From: Pleurotus djamor
Taxonomy: Eukaryota > Basidiomycota > Agaricomycetes > Agaricales > Pleurotaceae
Assembly (NCBI GenBank): GCA_029747585.1
Contig: JAPEVF010000416.1
Coordinates: 1 to 39,799, forward strand
DNA: 39,799 nt
Direction of reading: 5' to 3'
The notes below the pieces were generated by a model. The model had not been told where the DNA came from. It saw only the letters and a list, made by a program, of their open reading frames with translations, and did no database searches. Of the stretch, positions 1 to 10,296 are shown piece by piece. Positions within the stretch are counted from its first letter, which is position 1. Each line of letters opens with the position of its first letter. The position numbers and the translations under genes were made by a program.

Positions 1-18
1 GTCAAAGGAGCATTCGCT

Positions 19-857
19 TCATGGACAATATGCGCTGGAAGGCAGGCAGCAGGTATCGGGCGGTAGAGGCAGATCAGAATGAGGTGGAACAGCGAGGATA
101 TCATCAGCGCAAGTCTGAGCCGGCAAGGGCTGAGTCTCGTGGTTATGGTCGCCAGCAGGGTCTAAAGCAATCGAAATCGTATCGTCCTTATCAGTTTCGG
201 CAGGAGGTCGCAGAGTATTTGGCGTATTGTGAGCACTAGTAGACATCAACACAGACTTGCGAGGAGCAGCAACAGCCGTAGGTTTGCGCAGATGAGTCAC
301 TGCAGGAGGAGCATCGACGACAATAACTTCTTTGATAGGAGGAAAGAGCATATAGCCGTTGTAGTTTGCAGCTTGCTCTCTTTTGATATCGACAAGGGAG
401 GCCGCCCTCGAGTCAGCGAGTCGATTCTGGTGTTGAGGAGAAGATAGCCTAGCCGTCGTCATCAACGTCGTCTTCTGCTTCTTTGCTTGCCTATCCTCCT
501 CATTCGGTCTTGTTGTTGGTGCCTCCGACGACGGGTGTAGGTTTTCAGCATGCTCTGACTTGACTGCCGTAGCTGCCGCCTGTAATTTGGATACCTTGCG
601 TCGTTCCCTATTGAACCAAGCAGAGATCCATTTACTGGGACTTGGAAGCACATATAAATCAGTCCAGAACCATGTCGAGAACAATGAACTTACAGTCCAG
701 TCTGTTCCTCCAGTTCGGTGAGCACCTTGGGGGTAGCAAAGGTAGTTTGAAATGCTGCACGAAGAATTCGGAGTTGACGAGCATTTGCTCTAGTCACATT
801 TCGAATTTGTGGGTTCGCTGGTGCAGTGACTTCAGTCGATGGTGGTGGTTCGTTCAT
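19..857 (-). CDS. Homeodomain transcription factor (two exons)
   Basis: Two exons, 694-857 and 19-640, joined by a 53-nt GT-AG intron, give 261 aa. A homeodomain fills residues about 21-74: helix 1 reads QLRILRAAF, and the recognition helix reads WISAWFNRERRK. Homeodomains bind DNA in the nucleus, so a transcription regulator is inferred. The rest is low-complexity, with a basic run (RQAKKQKT) that could be a nuclear localisation signal and a Pro/Ser/Thr-rich tail. The domain sits at the extreme N-terminus. Without the splice the helix 1 half is lost and the remaining ORF looks anonymous, so the intron decides the call. The near-invariant Asn51 of the recognition helix is Arg here unless a one-residue gap is allowed. 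No mating-type marker is seen beside it, so I do not call it a mating-type HD gene. Confidence 0.8.
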
Positions 858-925
858 AACTTGTGGGAGGAAACAAAAACCCGCCGCGTGCCGCTATGTC
901 CAAATCGGTGTCAGTAGCAAGCACC

Positions 926-1012
926 GCCCCTCTAGCTCAATCGGATAGAGCGTCAGACTTTTACGAGAGGTGGAATATCTGAAGGCTGCGAGTTCGACCC
1001 TCGCGAGGGGCT
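926..1012 (+). tRNA. tRNA-Lys (anticodon UUU) with 13-nt intron
   Basis: A full cloverleaf can be drawn. The acceptor stem GCCCCTC (926-932) pairs with GAGGGGC (1005-1011). The D stem is GCTC/GAGC. The anticodon stem TCAGA (953-957) pairs with TCTGA (978-982). The T stem GCGAG/CTCGC encloses TTCGACC. The anticodon TTT is at 960-962. A 13-nt intron (964-976) sits one base 3' of the anticodon, the canonical place for nuclear tRNA introns. The mature core around the anticodon (CAGACTTTTA...TCTGA) closely matches eukaryotic tRNA-Lys. Confidence 0.93.
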
Positions 1013-1079
1013 AATTGGATACCAAAAAACCTTCATTTTTGTTTCTTTACGTCGTTCCCTCAGAATAACAAGCGATTAT

Positions 1080-1985
1080 CTAGAAAGTAGGATAGAAGTA
1101 CGAATTGCCAGTGGGTGGTTGAGCTACAATACTCGAGGGCCCGATGGGCAGGTACGTTGTTTGGGTACGCGTATATTCTGTTGTACCACATTGGGTACAG
1201 TTGGCCTTCCAAGATTGATGGTGTGGATGGATTTCGTGGCCAAAAGGTTGAAATACGGCATTTGCTTGAGGAAATGGATGATAAGAGGGTGCTGAGACGG
1301 TGTGCGGATGGAAGACAAGGGGATAGGGAGAATAAGGGACAACAGGAGGTGGTATGAGGGGTGGGGGGAGATTCGGGGCGTATGGCTGTCTGACCGCATG
1401 ACTGAGGCCATTTGAAGGTAGAAAGCCTCCAAACGCTGCTACAAGCGGGGTGGGAGGAGAGCTGACATCTGTTGGCTCGTTTCTCGGGCTTTCTAGAGCC
1501 TTCCAAAGCTCAAGTTTCGCCTTGCTCTCCGCGATACGAACGGTTGGCAGCTTAAGGGATGTTACGCGTGCTTCGGCAAAAGTGCTTGACTTGATTGGCC
1601 TGTACGCTAGATTGGAAGATATCGACGATCCATCAGAGCTCTCCGTTGGAGGTGGGGTGGGATACCCCTCAATCTCGCTCTGCGCTCGTGATCGCTCGAC
1701 TTGTCGCCGATTTTTGCGAAGTGTCAGAGTACTACGGTGACGAAGGAAGCCAGGCTTATCCTTTCTGCCAGGCTGCGTCTCCGCGGAGTCATCCACTTTG
1801 GACTCGCGAGGGGACTCTCGGAAACGCGAGTGCCAACTGCACATGGTGTTGGTCTGGTGACGGGAGCTTCGTCGACCATGGGTACAACGTAGGCAAGGTG
1901 AGGAGGAAGTGAGGCGGTCGCAGCAGCCTTTTGACTCTTCGTCTTCAGGAATGGCGGATTTGCTCTTACGCGAGGTTGAAATCAT
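1080..1985 (-). CDS. Hypothetical Ser/Pro-rich protein, 301 aa
   Basis: One uninterrupted minus-strand frame of 301 codons starting at the ATG ending at 1985. The N-terminal half is basic and Ser/Arg-rich. The middle has a TPPPTES proline-serine run, and the C-terminal third is rich in Pro, Tyr and His with repeated short P-x-P motifs, as in disordered regulatory proteins. Two CxxC pairs (CLRC near residue 32 and CTQC near residue 263) are too isolated to call a zinc finger. I recognise no domain. It could be one exon of a longer gene or a lineage-specific orphan. It lies in the same orientation as the homeodomain gene, separated from it by tRNA-Lys. Confidence 0.4.
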   Translation of the reverse strand: MISTSRKSKSAIPEDEESKGCCDRLTSSSPCLRCTHGRRSSRHQTNTMCSWHSRFRESPRESKVDDSAETQPGRKDKPGFLRHRSTLTLRKNRRQVERSRAQSEIEGYPTPPPTESSDGSSISSNLAYRPIKSSTFAEARVTSLKLPTVRIAESKAKLELWKALESPRNEPTDVSSPPTPLVAAFGGFLPSNGLSHAVRQPYAPNLPPPLIPPPVVPYSPYPLVFHPHTVSAPSYHPFPQANAVFQPFGHEIHPHHQSWKANCTQCGTTEYTRTQTTYLPIGPSSIVAQPPTGNSYFYPTF

Positions 1986-2627
1986 ATTCGACGGTGGGGG
2001 GTTTCAGGCTGAACAAAACACCATGATATATCTGGAATGCCTAACCTGTTCTTAAGCGAGCTTGAGGGGGACGTGCGCCTACAAAGATGGGTCAGTACCT
2101 TATAGATGAGGCTTTAGAGCTGTCCGTACATGAGACTGAGAGTGACCAAACTCAGAATGTGCTCAGAAAGTCATGAGGAGGCCCCACGTTGTATGTTGTG
2201 GGCGACGGCGACGTAAACGCTCAGAAGGTATTTCGGTGATAGTTCCTCGCGGTCAAAGTGTACCCATACAGCGTGTCAGTAGAGTTCACCGGCACCGTTA
2301 ATATCAAGTCTACGGCGCTCTGGGAGAGCTAGAAGGCACCCTGGGGCAACGGTGCGTTTCCAGTTGCCAGAGTTGTGCCAGAGGACGTGCAATCGTATGA
2401 GCGACAGCGGCGTGGCGGGTTGGCATGTCAGCATCACCGCGTTTGGCCCAGCTTTGAGTAGTTATATGGGCTGGAGGCTTTGCTAAAGTGCCCAAAGCCA
2501 TGCACTCAGTCAATGCGTCGGCCTATTCGAACGNCCCTGTTTTCTATGACGTAACTCCCCTGAAGGCTTTTATCCATCCTAGAGTACAGTTAGATCGGTT
2601 CTTCCACTCGTTCTTCTACCGTCGAAC
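1986..2627. other. Intergenic region, no gene seen
   Basis: Divergent spacer between the minus-strand Ser/Pro-rich gene and the plus-strand gelsolin gene. Only short shadow frames are present. It must carry both promoters, but I see no convincing TATA box. There is a single ambiguous base near 2534. Confidence 0.6.
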
Positions 2628-4020
2628 ATGGCATTTCTAACCCGACCCACAGCCTACAACATAGAGGACTCCAACATTGCTCTCCTCGGCTCTGATGTAC
2701 GTACGCGAAGTCATTTACCAGTTACCTCTCAGTTCCCTCACGATCGTCGTTCATTACATAGATAGAGAAGCGCGTTCGCGAGCATTCCGGAAGCGAAGAG
2801 CTCGCTTGGGAAATCGCTGGCTCCGAACCTGGATTGATGATATGGCGAATTGAATCGTTTCAAGTCGTTGAGTGGCCCAAAGCTAGGTATGGGACGTTCT
2901 ACGACGGTGATTCTTACATCGTTCTTCATGTACGTGGATTGAATTTGTTCAAATCGAAGGACTCTACTGACTTGGTATGACCGGCTATCTTAGACGTATA
3001 AGAAGAACCCAGAAACGGATGCGCTCTCATATGATCTTCATTTCTGGCTTGGTCGAGACACATCCCAAGATGAAGCAGGTACTGCGGCGTACAAAACCGT
3101 AGAGCTAGATGATTGTATGTGTCTAAATTGAACTCAGACATCTAGTAAAATATATAACGCGCTATTTGCTGTAGATCTGGGTGGCCGACCTGTTCAATAC
3201 CGCGAAATTCAAGGATCCGAGTCTGAACGATTCCTCTCCTACTTCGCTCGCTTTGTCTGCCTACACGGAGGCATTGACACAGGTTTCCACCAAGTCGTGG
3301 CGCCGCCTCCTTTGGATATCCTGAAGCTCTACATGTTCAGCTTATCCAGCGCTCCAGCTCGTAGCGTTGTCATTCGCGAAATACCTGTCGAGGCGGGGAG
3401 TTTGGTTAATCATGATGTATTTGTTCTGGACAAGGGCCAGAAAGTGTTGCAGTTGAATACGCTGGCTAGTAGTGGCATCGAGAGATTCAAAGCCGCGGAG
3501 TTTGTTCGATCCATTGCTGATGAAAGGAACGGCGAATGCGAAGTGATCGTCTATGGTGAAGTTTCTCCCTCTCTCACTTTCATGCTTTATCTAACATCAC
3601 GATCTTGGAACGTTAGAGGAGGGTGCTTCTGGGGCGAGCCTCTTTCTCGCAGAGTTTGGCATTGAAAGCAACAAGATCCCTCTAGAAGCTACTAAAGATG
3701 TACCATCTCGAACTCAATCCATGGTCAAAATATCCGACTCGTCTGGACGACTCACATTCGAAGCGGTCGCCCCTTCGTTCAAGTCACTCACCTCTGACGA
3801 CGCGTACATATTCGACGACTCTTCGAGTTCGACTTTCCCTGCAGTATTCATATGGCTCGGCGAATTCTCTTCACCCAAAGAGCGCAAATTCGCATTGCAA
3901 CACGCTCAAGCGTATATCAACAGTAAAGGACAGGGCCGGAAAGCCGCATCGGTTCCCATCATCAGGATGAGGGAGGGTGCAGAAATGGCCGAATTTATGG
4001 ACGCATTACCAGTTGAATGA
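2628..4020 (+). CDS. Gelsolin/severin-family actin-binding protein
   Basis: Five exons (2628-2696, 2762-2929, 2994-3114, 3175-3560, 3619-4020) with GT-AG introns encode 381 aa, the usual size of three-domain severin/fragmin-type proteins. Gelsolin repeat signatures are visible. The first repeat has [33 protein letters not shown] and the following KTVELDD. The second contains [14 protein letters not shown]. The third has [21 protein letters not shown] near the C-terminus. Family members sever or cap actin filaments under Ca2+ control in the cytosol; that role is inferred. The start is the first ATG in frame with exon 1 and leads directly into the repeat. All phases agree, and no lesion is seen. 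Confidence 0.9.
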
Positions 4021-4176
4021 TTGGCTCGAAGCTGAGGAGAAAGGTGTGTCGTTATTTATGTAGCATCGTTCGGAGATATGTTGTGATTTTGTCATAGAGA
4101 TCACACAGTTTTATGTACAGTGAACAGGTACTTATAACATGTGCGAGGATGATACCCAGACCCAATGGTGAGTGGT

Positions 4177-4755
4177 TTACTCGGAACCCTCTGCGGCATC
4201 GCCATCAGCCGGAGCATCGGCAGCGTCAGCGGGGGCATCAGCTGGAGCATCAGCAGCATCGGCAGGGGCGTCTGCAGGGGCGTCGGCGGGAGTGCCAGCC
4301 GGGGCGTCGGTAGCAGGTGCGTCAGTAGCAGGCGCATCAGCGTCAGCAGCTGGGGCATCCGGAGCTGGGACGGCGTCGGCGGGGGCGGCAGCAGAGTCAG
4401 AAGGTGTCGGAGCGACGGGGGCAGCAGCGGGGGCAGCAGCAGCAGCAACAGGCGCAGCAGCAGCAGCAGCAGGAGCCTTCTTGCCCTTGCCTTTGCCCTT
4501 ACCCTTGGCAGCCTTGGCCTTACCCTTCCCGCCCTTCTTCAGAAGTTTCAACGCCTGTTTGTTCAACTTCCTGTTTTGCTTGATCATCTTCCTGAGCAAA
4601 TTGTTCTTGCCTTTTCCATCCTCGAATTCTTGGAGAGCCATTTCCAATTCCATGTCGGTTGGGTTGTAATCGGCGACGCCGTTTTGGATGCCTTGGAAGG
4701 CAGGGAGGGCCGAGACAACGGCGACAAGAGCCATGAGGACGAAGGCGGGACGCAT
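4177..4755 (-). CDS. Secreted protein: Lys-rich core plus Ala/Asp/Pro repeat tail
   Basis: 192 aa from the ATG ending at 4755. I chose this start over an in-frame upstream ATG because it begins a clean signal peptide (MRPAFVLMALVAVVSALPAF). After it comes a short acidic stretch (residues about 20-50), then a strongly cationic helix-prone segment with NLLRKMIKQNRKLNKQALKL and a Gly/Lys run (KGKGKGKGKK, ending near residue 95). The last half is low-complexity Ala/Pro/Asp with repeated DAPADAPA units. It is presumably secreted or cell-wall associated. I know no named family. The plus strand across the repeat is also open for 199 codons, a compositional shadow. A TATA-like box lies about 200 nt upstream, leaving room for a 5'-UTR intron. 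Confidence 0.75.
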   Translation of the reverse strand: MRPAFVLMALVAVVSALPAFQGIQNGVADYNPTDMELEMALQEFEDGKGKNNLLRKMIKQNRKLNKQALKLLKKGGKGKAKAAKGKGKGKGKKAPAAAAAAPVAAAAAPAAAPVAPTPSDSAAAPADAVPAPDAPAADADAPATDAPATDAPAGTPADAPADAPADAADAPADAPADAADAPADGDAAEGSE

Positions 4756-4949
4756 GGTGATTGATCGACTGTGGAAGATTGTCAGGAATTGAGTAAAACA
4801 TGATGGAGTAAGCTGGATGCGCACGTAGAAGGGCGGACTCGACGACCTAGCACCAGCCAAAAATTAGTAAATGCACATGTGCTCGTAAGCTGGAAGACTC
4901 ACTGTGAAGCTGCGGAAAGCTGCTGAAGATTTACGCTCGGTATATCGAT

Positions 4950-4960
4950 GAATTTATACT
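4950..4960 (-). promoter_or_regulatory. TATA-like box for the secreted Lys/Ala-rich gene
   Basis: The minus strand reads AGTATAAATTC here, about 200 nt before the ATG. Between it and the ATG, GT and AG dinucleotides could define a 5'-UTR intron, but no single choice is compelling. Confidence 0.4.
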
Positions 4961-5455
4961 CATCCCGAGACCCCAGTGCTGCATGACACAATCCGCTAAC
5001 GAACTGATCATTTTCTCGTTCGTTGCAGCAACGGTGCTTTCGGCATATTGGTTGTAATACCGTGCAATGTGGACAGAGCTAACGCTCCATTAAAGTGAGG
5101 GTTAGTCCGGCTTGAGAGTGACACAATTTTCTATAGTTCAACATTTACGGCGATGGGCGTAGTGGGAGATGTAAGTAGTCGACAGAATGAATTGAGCGTG
5201 GCTGCTGAATAGGAGCCTGACAAATGCTTCCGTAAATGCTTCCGTAACTCGGTAGCGTGATCGACTTTCCTTTCTCACGGTCAGAATGGGGGTCGCGTTA
5301 TTTTGAATTGTGTGTTCAAAGTTCAAACAAGCCTCGTTGCCGTTTGGTTTCTTGTTCAACTTCGGGGCGCAGAGTTCTTGCGGGCTGCTGGCTTGGTTTC
5401 CTCTCTTCTCTCACCATCATCCTGTACTATTAGCCCCAAGTCCCCCCATTTCTTC
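4961..5455. other. Divergent intergenic spacer with a small tandem repeat
   Basis: Spacer between the minus-strand secreted protein and the plus-strand kinase. It contains an exact 12-bp tandem duplication (AAATGCTTCCGT twice, 5222-5245). The stretch from about 5380 to 5455 is pyrimidine-rich, as is common just before fungal start codons. No gene is seen. Confidence 0.6.
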
Positions 5456-8400
5456 ATGTCCTCCCTCCAACAATCATTGCCTCAAGAGGGCTCCGACGTC
5501 TTCTCCCTCACCGACAAGGTTTTAGCCGACAAGTTGACTTTCGTAGAAGAGGTCGGTGTAACTTTGGCTTGTAATTCAACATGGGATGCTCAGTTATTGT
5601 GTCTCCAGATTGGATTCGGTAACTGGGGAAGCGTTTGGCTATGTCGACCAAAGACGAATCCACAATCCCCGTCGGCGGACGATGTAACGCGTCTACAAGA
5701 CAACAAGATTGCAGTCAAGTTGGTGCACCGGTCAAAGACACCAACTACCGCAGCACGCGTGAGGTCACTGTGAGTATTGACGCTCCTCGTGGTGGTTTAC
5801 AACTTAATGGCTTGCAGGTGGAACGAGATGAAGATTGTCCGTGAATTCAAGTCAGATCCGCACCCGTCAATTATACCTTTCCACTCTTTTATAATAACGC
5901 CATCATATGCGATGATCACCATGTGCGTTGAGCGACAAGCGACGCGTCTGTTGCTGACTCTCAACGCGTTTTCAGGGCCTACCTCCCAGCTCTGATCACG
6001 GTTGAAGTCGATGAATCGAGAGCAAGGACATGGTTTCGCTTTCTACTGTCTGCGGTAGAATTCCTCCACAAACGCGGCGTCGTCCACAATGACATCAAGT
6101 AATGTGTTTCCTCGATGGATTTTGTCTTCACACTCTTACCTACTCGCGTCTCAGACCTGCCAACATTCTTCTATCCCATAAGAACGTCCCCGTTCTCGTG
6201 GATTTCGGCTTCGCCGAACGCTATGATCTCGCGTCACCAAAGGCTTTCCATAGCAACCTGTCATATGGCACGCCTGAAGTACGTTGGACGCGTTGATTTG
6301 GACGCGCCTGCTAAATTTGACTTTCACAGTACTTATCACCTGAACGCGCACGAGGTCTCCCCCATGATACTCGCAAATCCGACATTTGGTCTCTTGGAGT
6401 GACCTTTTTCGAGATCCTCATCGGCCGAACACCGTTTGAGGAATATGACGGGGAGCAATTCTCTTCCAAGGAAGACCTTGAACGATACTGGTCACGAACA
6501 TTGAGAGGGAAATGGGTTGGGACCTGGAACGACAAGATGTCCTCTTCTGCTGAGCAGTTCTTGCGACGCATGCTGGCACCGAATGCAGACTTGCGGTGTA
6601 CAGCGTCCGAGGCTATGATGGACGAGTATTGGAGACATAGTCCACCTCAAGTAGCGCACAGTGAGTTCAATCAAACTCTCACGTCTTCCCTCCCTCATAG
6701 AGCACACACAGAACGTTCCGTCAGCCACAACTCGTCACTCGCCTTTGACAAGGACCTTTCCCGCGTCCTCGCTACGCCTTCGCGAGTGAAAGACAACACG
6801 GATCTTTCAAGCCCCCCTGGGCTAGGATCACCCCTCCGAAGGGTCGAGGACAAGTTATCTCCTCGGCACACTCTTGTTAAATCCAAGTCTCAACCCAAAG
6901 TCAATTCCTCTCCTGGTACGGGTCGCCCTGCAACTGTGAAGATGATGATGCTAACAATGTCCCTTAGCCTCGAGACTGACAATCAAGAAGCGCGTCCCTG
7001 CTCCCGTCTCCGACCTGTCACCTATCAAAGCTTCCCCTCCTGCATCTCCCTTCTCCATTGCTCGATCGCGCAAGACGCAGAACACTACCGCTAGTCCTTC
7101 ACCTACTTTCGGCAGGGCTGGCGGTCGCAAACCTTTCGGACCGCTCGGCGCTTCGAACGCGAACACCCCTAGTCACAAGGAGAATTCACATTCATCGCCA
7201 GCCTATTCATCAGGGAAGAAACATCTCGGGGAACGTCGCGTTCTTGGTGATGTCACTGATGCGAGGCGTAACGCAGAGAATATCAGCCCCATCAAGGTTG
7301 GACTTGTCCCGAAAGTGAAGTCTAAGCCAAGGGATAAAGTCAAGGAACGTGTTCGGGATTGGGAGAGGGAGAGGGAACGGTTGAGAGAGATGCAGAAGCT
7401 GGAAGAGTTGGAAAGGGAGCGGGATGAACAGTTTGAACGAGAAAGGGTGTCACACGAGCAGGAAGTGGAGGATGCGGTCAAGGAGATCTCTGCTACCGAC
7501 CAAACTGAAGACACTGGTCGTTCCAGCCCTACAGGCAGTCAGTTCACTGTCATCACAGTGGCATCTTCCGTTCCTGGTGAGTTTCTTAGCCGGACTGAAG
7601 TGCAAGGAGAATCTGACTAGGTTACATTAGAAGAGCCATTTCCTCGGACTCCCAACGACTCTAGCTTGAGTGGGATCAAACATACATTCAAACGGTCAAT
7701 TGGTGCGTACTTTCCTCCAGCTCGGCAGGGTGGCATTGACCTTCAGTTTAGATAAAACCCTTCGCATGTACCATTCCTCCACCCTTTCGTCTAACAAAGG
7801 GATACCGACGACCTCGTTCGACAATGTCGCTTCTCCCAAAGTCAAGAGCGGGCGGGAGTCATGGGAAGCCGAAGCTCTTCGCAATGGTATGAGTGTTGCA
7901 TGCTAATCAATCACTGGGGATTCTGATGTATCTGTGTTAATAGCGAAGTCCTCACTACCTGTCGTCCAAGATGCGGCACGGAATGACCGAGTCGCCGCTG
8001 ACAGCCAGGTTGATCGGTTGACCATTTGGATGCAAAATGTTGAGAGTACGTCCCCGTCCTGCATTTATTACCTCGGTCTTATTCGCATCCCTCTTTGTGT
8101 ACAGAGGTTGTCGAGGATGCGCGACAGACATTTGCTTCCGTCAACACGAATGCCCCATTACCCCCTCTTCCTTTAGCTCCGGTCTCTAGGCGGGCGTCGC
8201 AGGTTTACAGCAACCGTGCTTCCCGTCTTCCCCGCCGAGTCCCTGCCAACCAGATTTTCGACGAACATGGGAACTCCGTTGGCGACCAATCCATGTCATT
8301 CGAGAAGGTCTCTGCACCCTCTGTTAGCAATGATGCCTCCACCAAAGATGTTCTTACTCAGTCAACAACGAACCCCGTCCTGACTACACCTTCACGACCG

Positions 8401-9258
8401 CGACGCGCAACTGTTTCTACACGATCTCCTGAACCAGCTGATAAGCAAAAGAAAGTCGAAGAAAACGCATACTCGCCATCCTCCTCAAAACGAAGAGAAA
8501 AAAGCAAATCTCATAGCAATTTATTACAGTTACGTATTACTCCCATCTCTGCTTTGGAATTGGAATTTCAACGATGTAAGTTCATTGTTGCCGCGATACT
8601 TCATTTCTACGGGTAACTGATACGTTTGTTGTTTGCGTCAGCTAACGCACCGTCTCCAACGACCTCCAAACGCCTGTCAGCACTTGTGGACAGAAGTTTG
8701 TTCGTTTCAACACCAGGACCCAGCCGGACTACCATGGACCTGCCTCGAATCAATGTTGAAGAACACCGTGATCTCTCGCTGGACGATTTGAACTCGTCTC
8801 CATTGCATGTCGAGCCGTACCCCAACCGACGACCCGTAAACCTGAACGAACCTGAGCCGGATCCTCACGTTCAACGACGCATCGAAGGCGTCTATGATCG
8901 CTTCCTCATGGCTACTTCCGGGGTGAAGAGGCTTGGGAAGGGATATCAATCCGACAATATTGGGCCCGTCGCAAACTCCCTTGGTTTTGATGCCCACACG
9001 GACAAAGCACATCGTCATAGAGCATTCTACTCGACTCGGAAGGCAATGCCACCACCTGTGTCTAGTGCCGATTTCCAGAGGCAGGATGATAGTGTGGATG
9101 AAATGGGCATTATGTCACGGTCGGGAGGCCTTGGAGGCGCGGGTTCGCCAGTGCCTAAAGACGATAGTCCCACGTCATCGACATTTATGCGTCGTGCTAT
9201 CAAAGCTATCGTCCCAGGCAAGACGATCTCTCGCCGGATATCTCGCGTCTATTCATGA
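5456..9258 (+). CDS. Ser/Thr protein kinase with long disordered C-terminal tail
   Basis: Thirteen exons: 5456-5551, 5609-5769, 5818-5922, 5976-6098, 6155-6278, 6330-6660, 6712-6915, 6968-7576, 7631-7702, 7752-7886, 7944-8045, 8105-8575, 8642-9258. All phases close, giving 1049 aa. The kinase domain spans residues about 33-300: glycine loop IGFGNWGSVW, ATP-binding lysine in AVKL (K69), catalytic loop HNDIKPAN (D160), DFGFAE (178-183), GTPEYLSPE activation segment end, and DIWSLGV. HND replaces the usual HRD. A charged coiled coil rich in R/E/K lies near residues 500-555; the remainder is Ser/Pro-rich and disordered. The C-terminus is basic (KTISRRISRVYS). The first intron is a multiple of three without a stop, so retention would insert 19 residues into the glycine-loop region. 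I do not recognise a specific subfamily. Conserved catalytic residues argue for an active kinase. Confidence 0.85.
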
Positions 9259-9752
9259 TCGCCACCTACCCATCAATCCAAATCTACCACATTGTATACT
9301 CCTGGACTTGACCGTAACGGTCCCTGTGCGTTGAAACGCCACTCATCTCATCCTCAGTCTTTACCAAATTTTTCGTTTTTTGCATACGACCCTCCCCTTT
9401 TTTCGNTTTTTCGTTTTTCGTCTCTACCTCCACGCACACTTTGTGTCCTTTGTTGATCCTCCTTGCTTTGTAAAGTATATCTCCTCTGTCGTCATCTCCC
9501 CATCTGTGTCTATTTTTCGCATTCGCATTTGCTGTCGCTATATCTGTTAGTCACGCTCTTCGATGAAATTGATGTTTTTCGTATTTACGATGCTATGTTA
9601 TGAATGAATATTACTTCTGCTGTGAGGACGGAGTGTCCTCTGAGTAATTCGGAGGCCGTGCATACTCTTCCAGAGAGCTTGGCATCGGCAGATATGTTGC
9701 GAGGAAAGTGGCGCAGGCAAAAAGCAAGACGCGAACTAACCAAAATTGTAAG
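9259..9752. other. 3' flank of the kinase gene
   Basis: Pyrimidine-rich, with several T runs, and one N near 9406. It probably holds the kinase 3'-UTR. No coding frame is supported. Confidence 0.55.
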
Positions 9753-9824
9753 TGACCACCGCAGGGGTCGAACCTGCAATCTCCTGATTCGTAGTCAGAC
9801 GCGATGCCATTTCGCCAGGCGGCC
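9753..9824 (-). tRNA. tRNA-Arg (anticodon ACG)
   Basis: Read on the minus strand: acceptor GGCCGCC pairs with GGTGGTC using two G-U pairs, the anticodon loop CTACGAA carries anticodon ACG (plus-strand 9790-9792), and the T arm is GCAGG-TTCGACC-CCTGC. The loop and T arm match eukaryotic tRNA-Arg(ACG). No intron. The A at 9753 is the discriminator base. Confidence 0.93.
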
Positions 9825-10296
9825 ATGTGGAGGATTTGCATTGTTTATGTCCATGTTGAAGCAGCCATCGCGACCATTCCTTGCTTCGTCCTTCATGCAC
9901 ATGCATCATGCTTCGTCATTCCATGGCCTTCAGCTTGACTTCAGCTAATCAATGATCCACACAGCTCATTTATGTCTCTGTCCTTGCTTGACCTGATTAC
10001 TTCTACCTCTTTGACTCGGACTGATTTACCTGTTGTTACCTAGTGAAACGCCCCAAAAGTGGCCACATGTCTTTGACATGTCTACGACTCCAAATATCGA
10101 CACCATCATCCGCATACCCATGTCACTGCGACGTCTACATAAGCCCTCTGCACTAATCATACCTATCAGGAACCAACACTTCCTGCTAATTTAAGTCAAG
10201 TCGTCATCGCGGTGACCGTCACTGCTGATATTAGCTGGCCCATTCTTCATGTCCTCCAACGCGCCGATTCTTAGCGCCTTGATATAACCTTGCTGG
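9825..10296. other. Intergenic region before the OPT gene
   Basis: No coding frame or RNA gene is seen. It must include the OPT promoter. A weak GATATAAC lies 15 nt before the chosen ATG, too close to be a normal TATA box. Confidence 0.5.

Noticed and set aside
19..857. Mating-type HD locus
   Set aside because: Only one homeodomain gene is present, with no divergent HD partner or mitochondrial intermediate peptidase gene nearby.
4165..4764. Long plus-strand frames (199 and 165 codons) across the Ala/Pro repeat region
   Set aside because: They are the complement of the GCC/GAC-rich repeat of the secreted protein. Minus-strand translation has a signal peptide; the plus-strand frames have none and consist of Gly/Ser or Ala runs.
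6661..6711. Apparent frame break after the kinase domain when the acceptor at 6700 is used
   Set aside because: The next acceptor (CACAG, ending 6711) restores the frame with a 51-nt intron.
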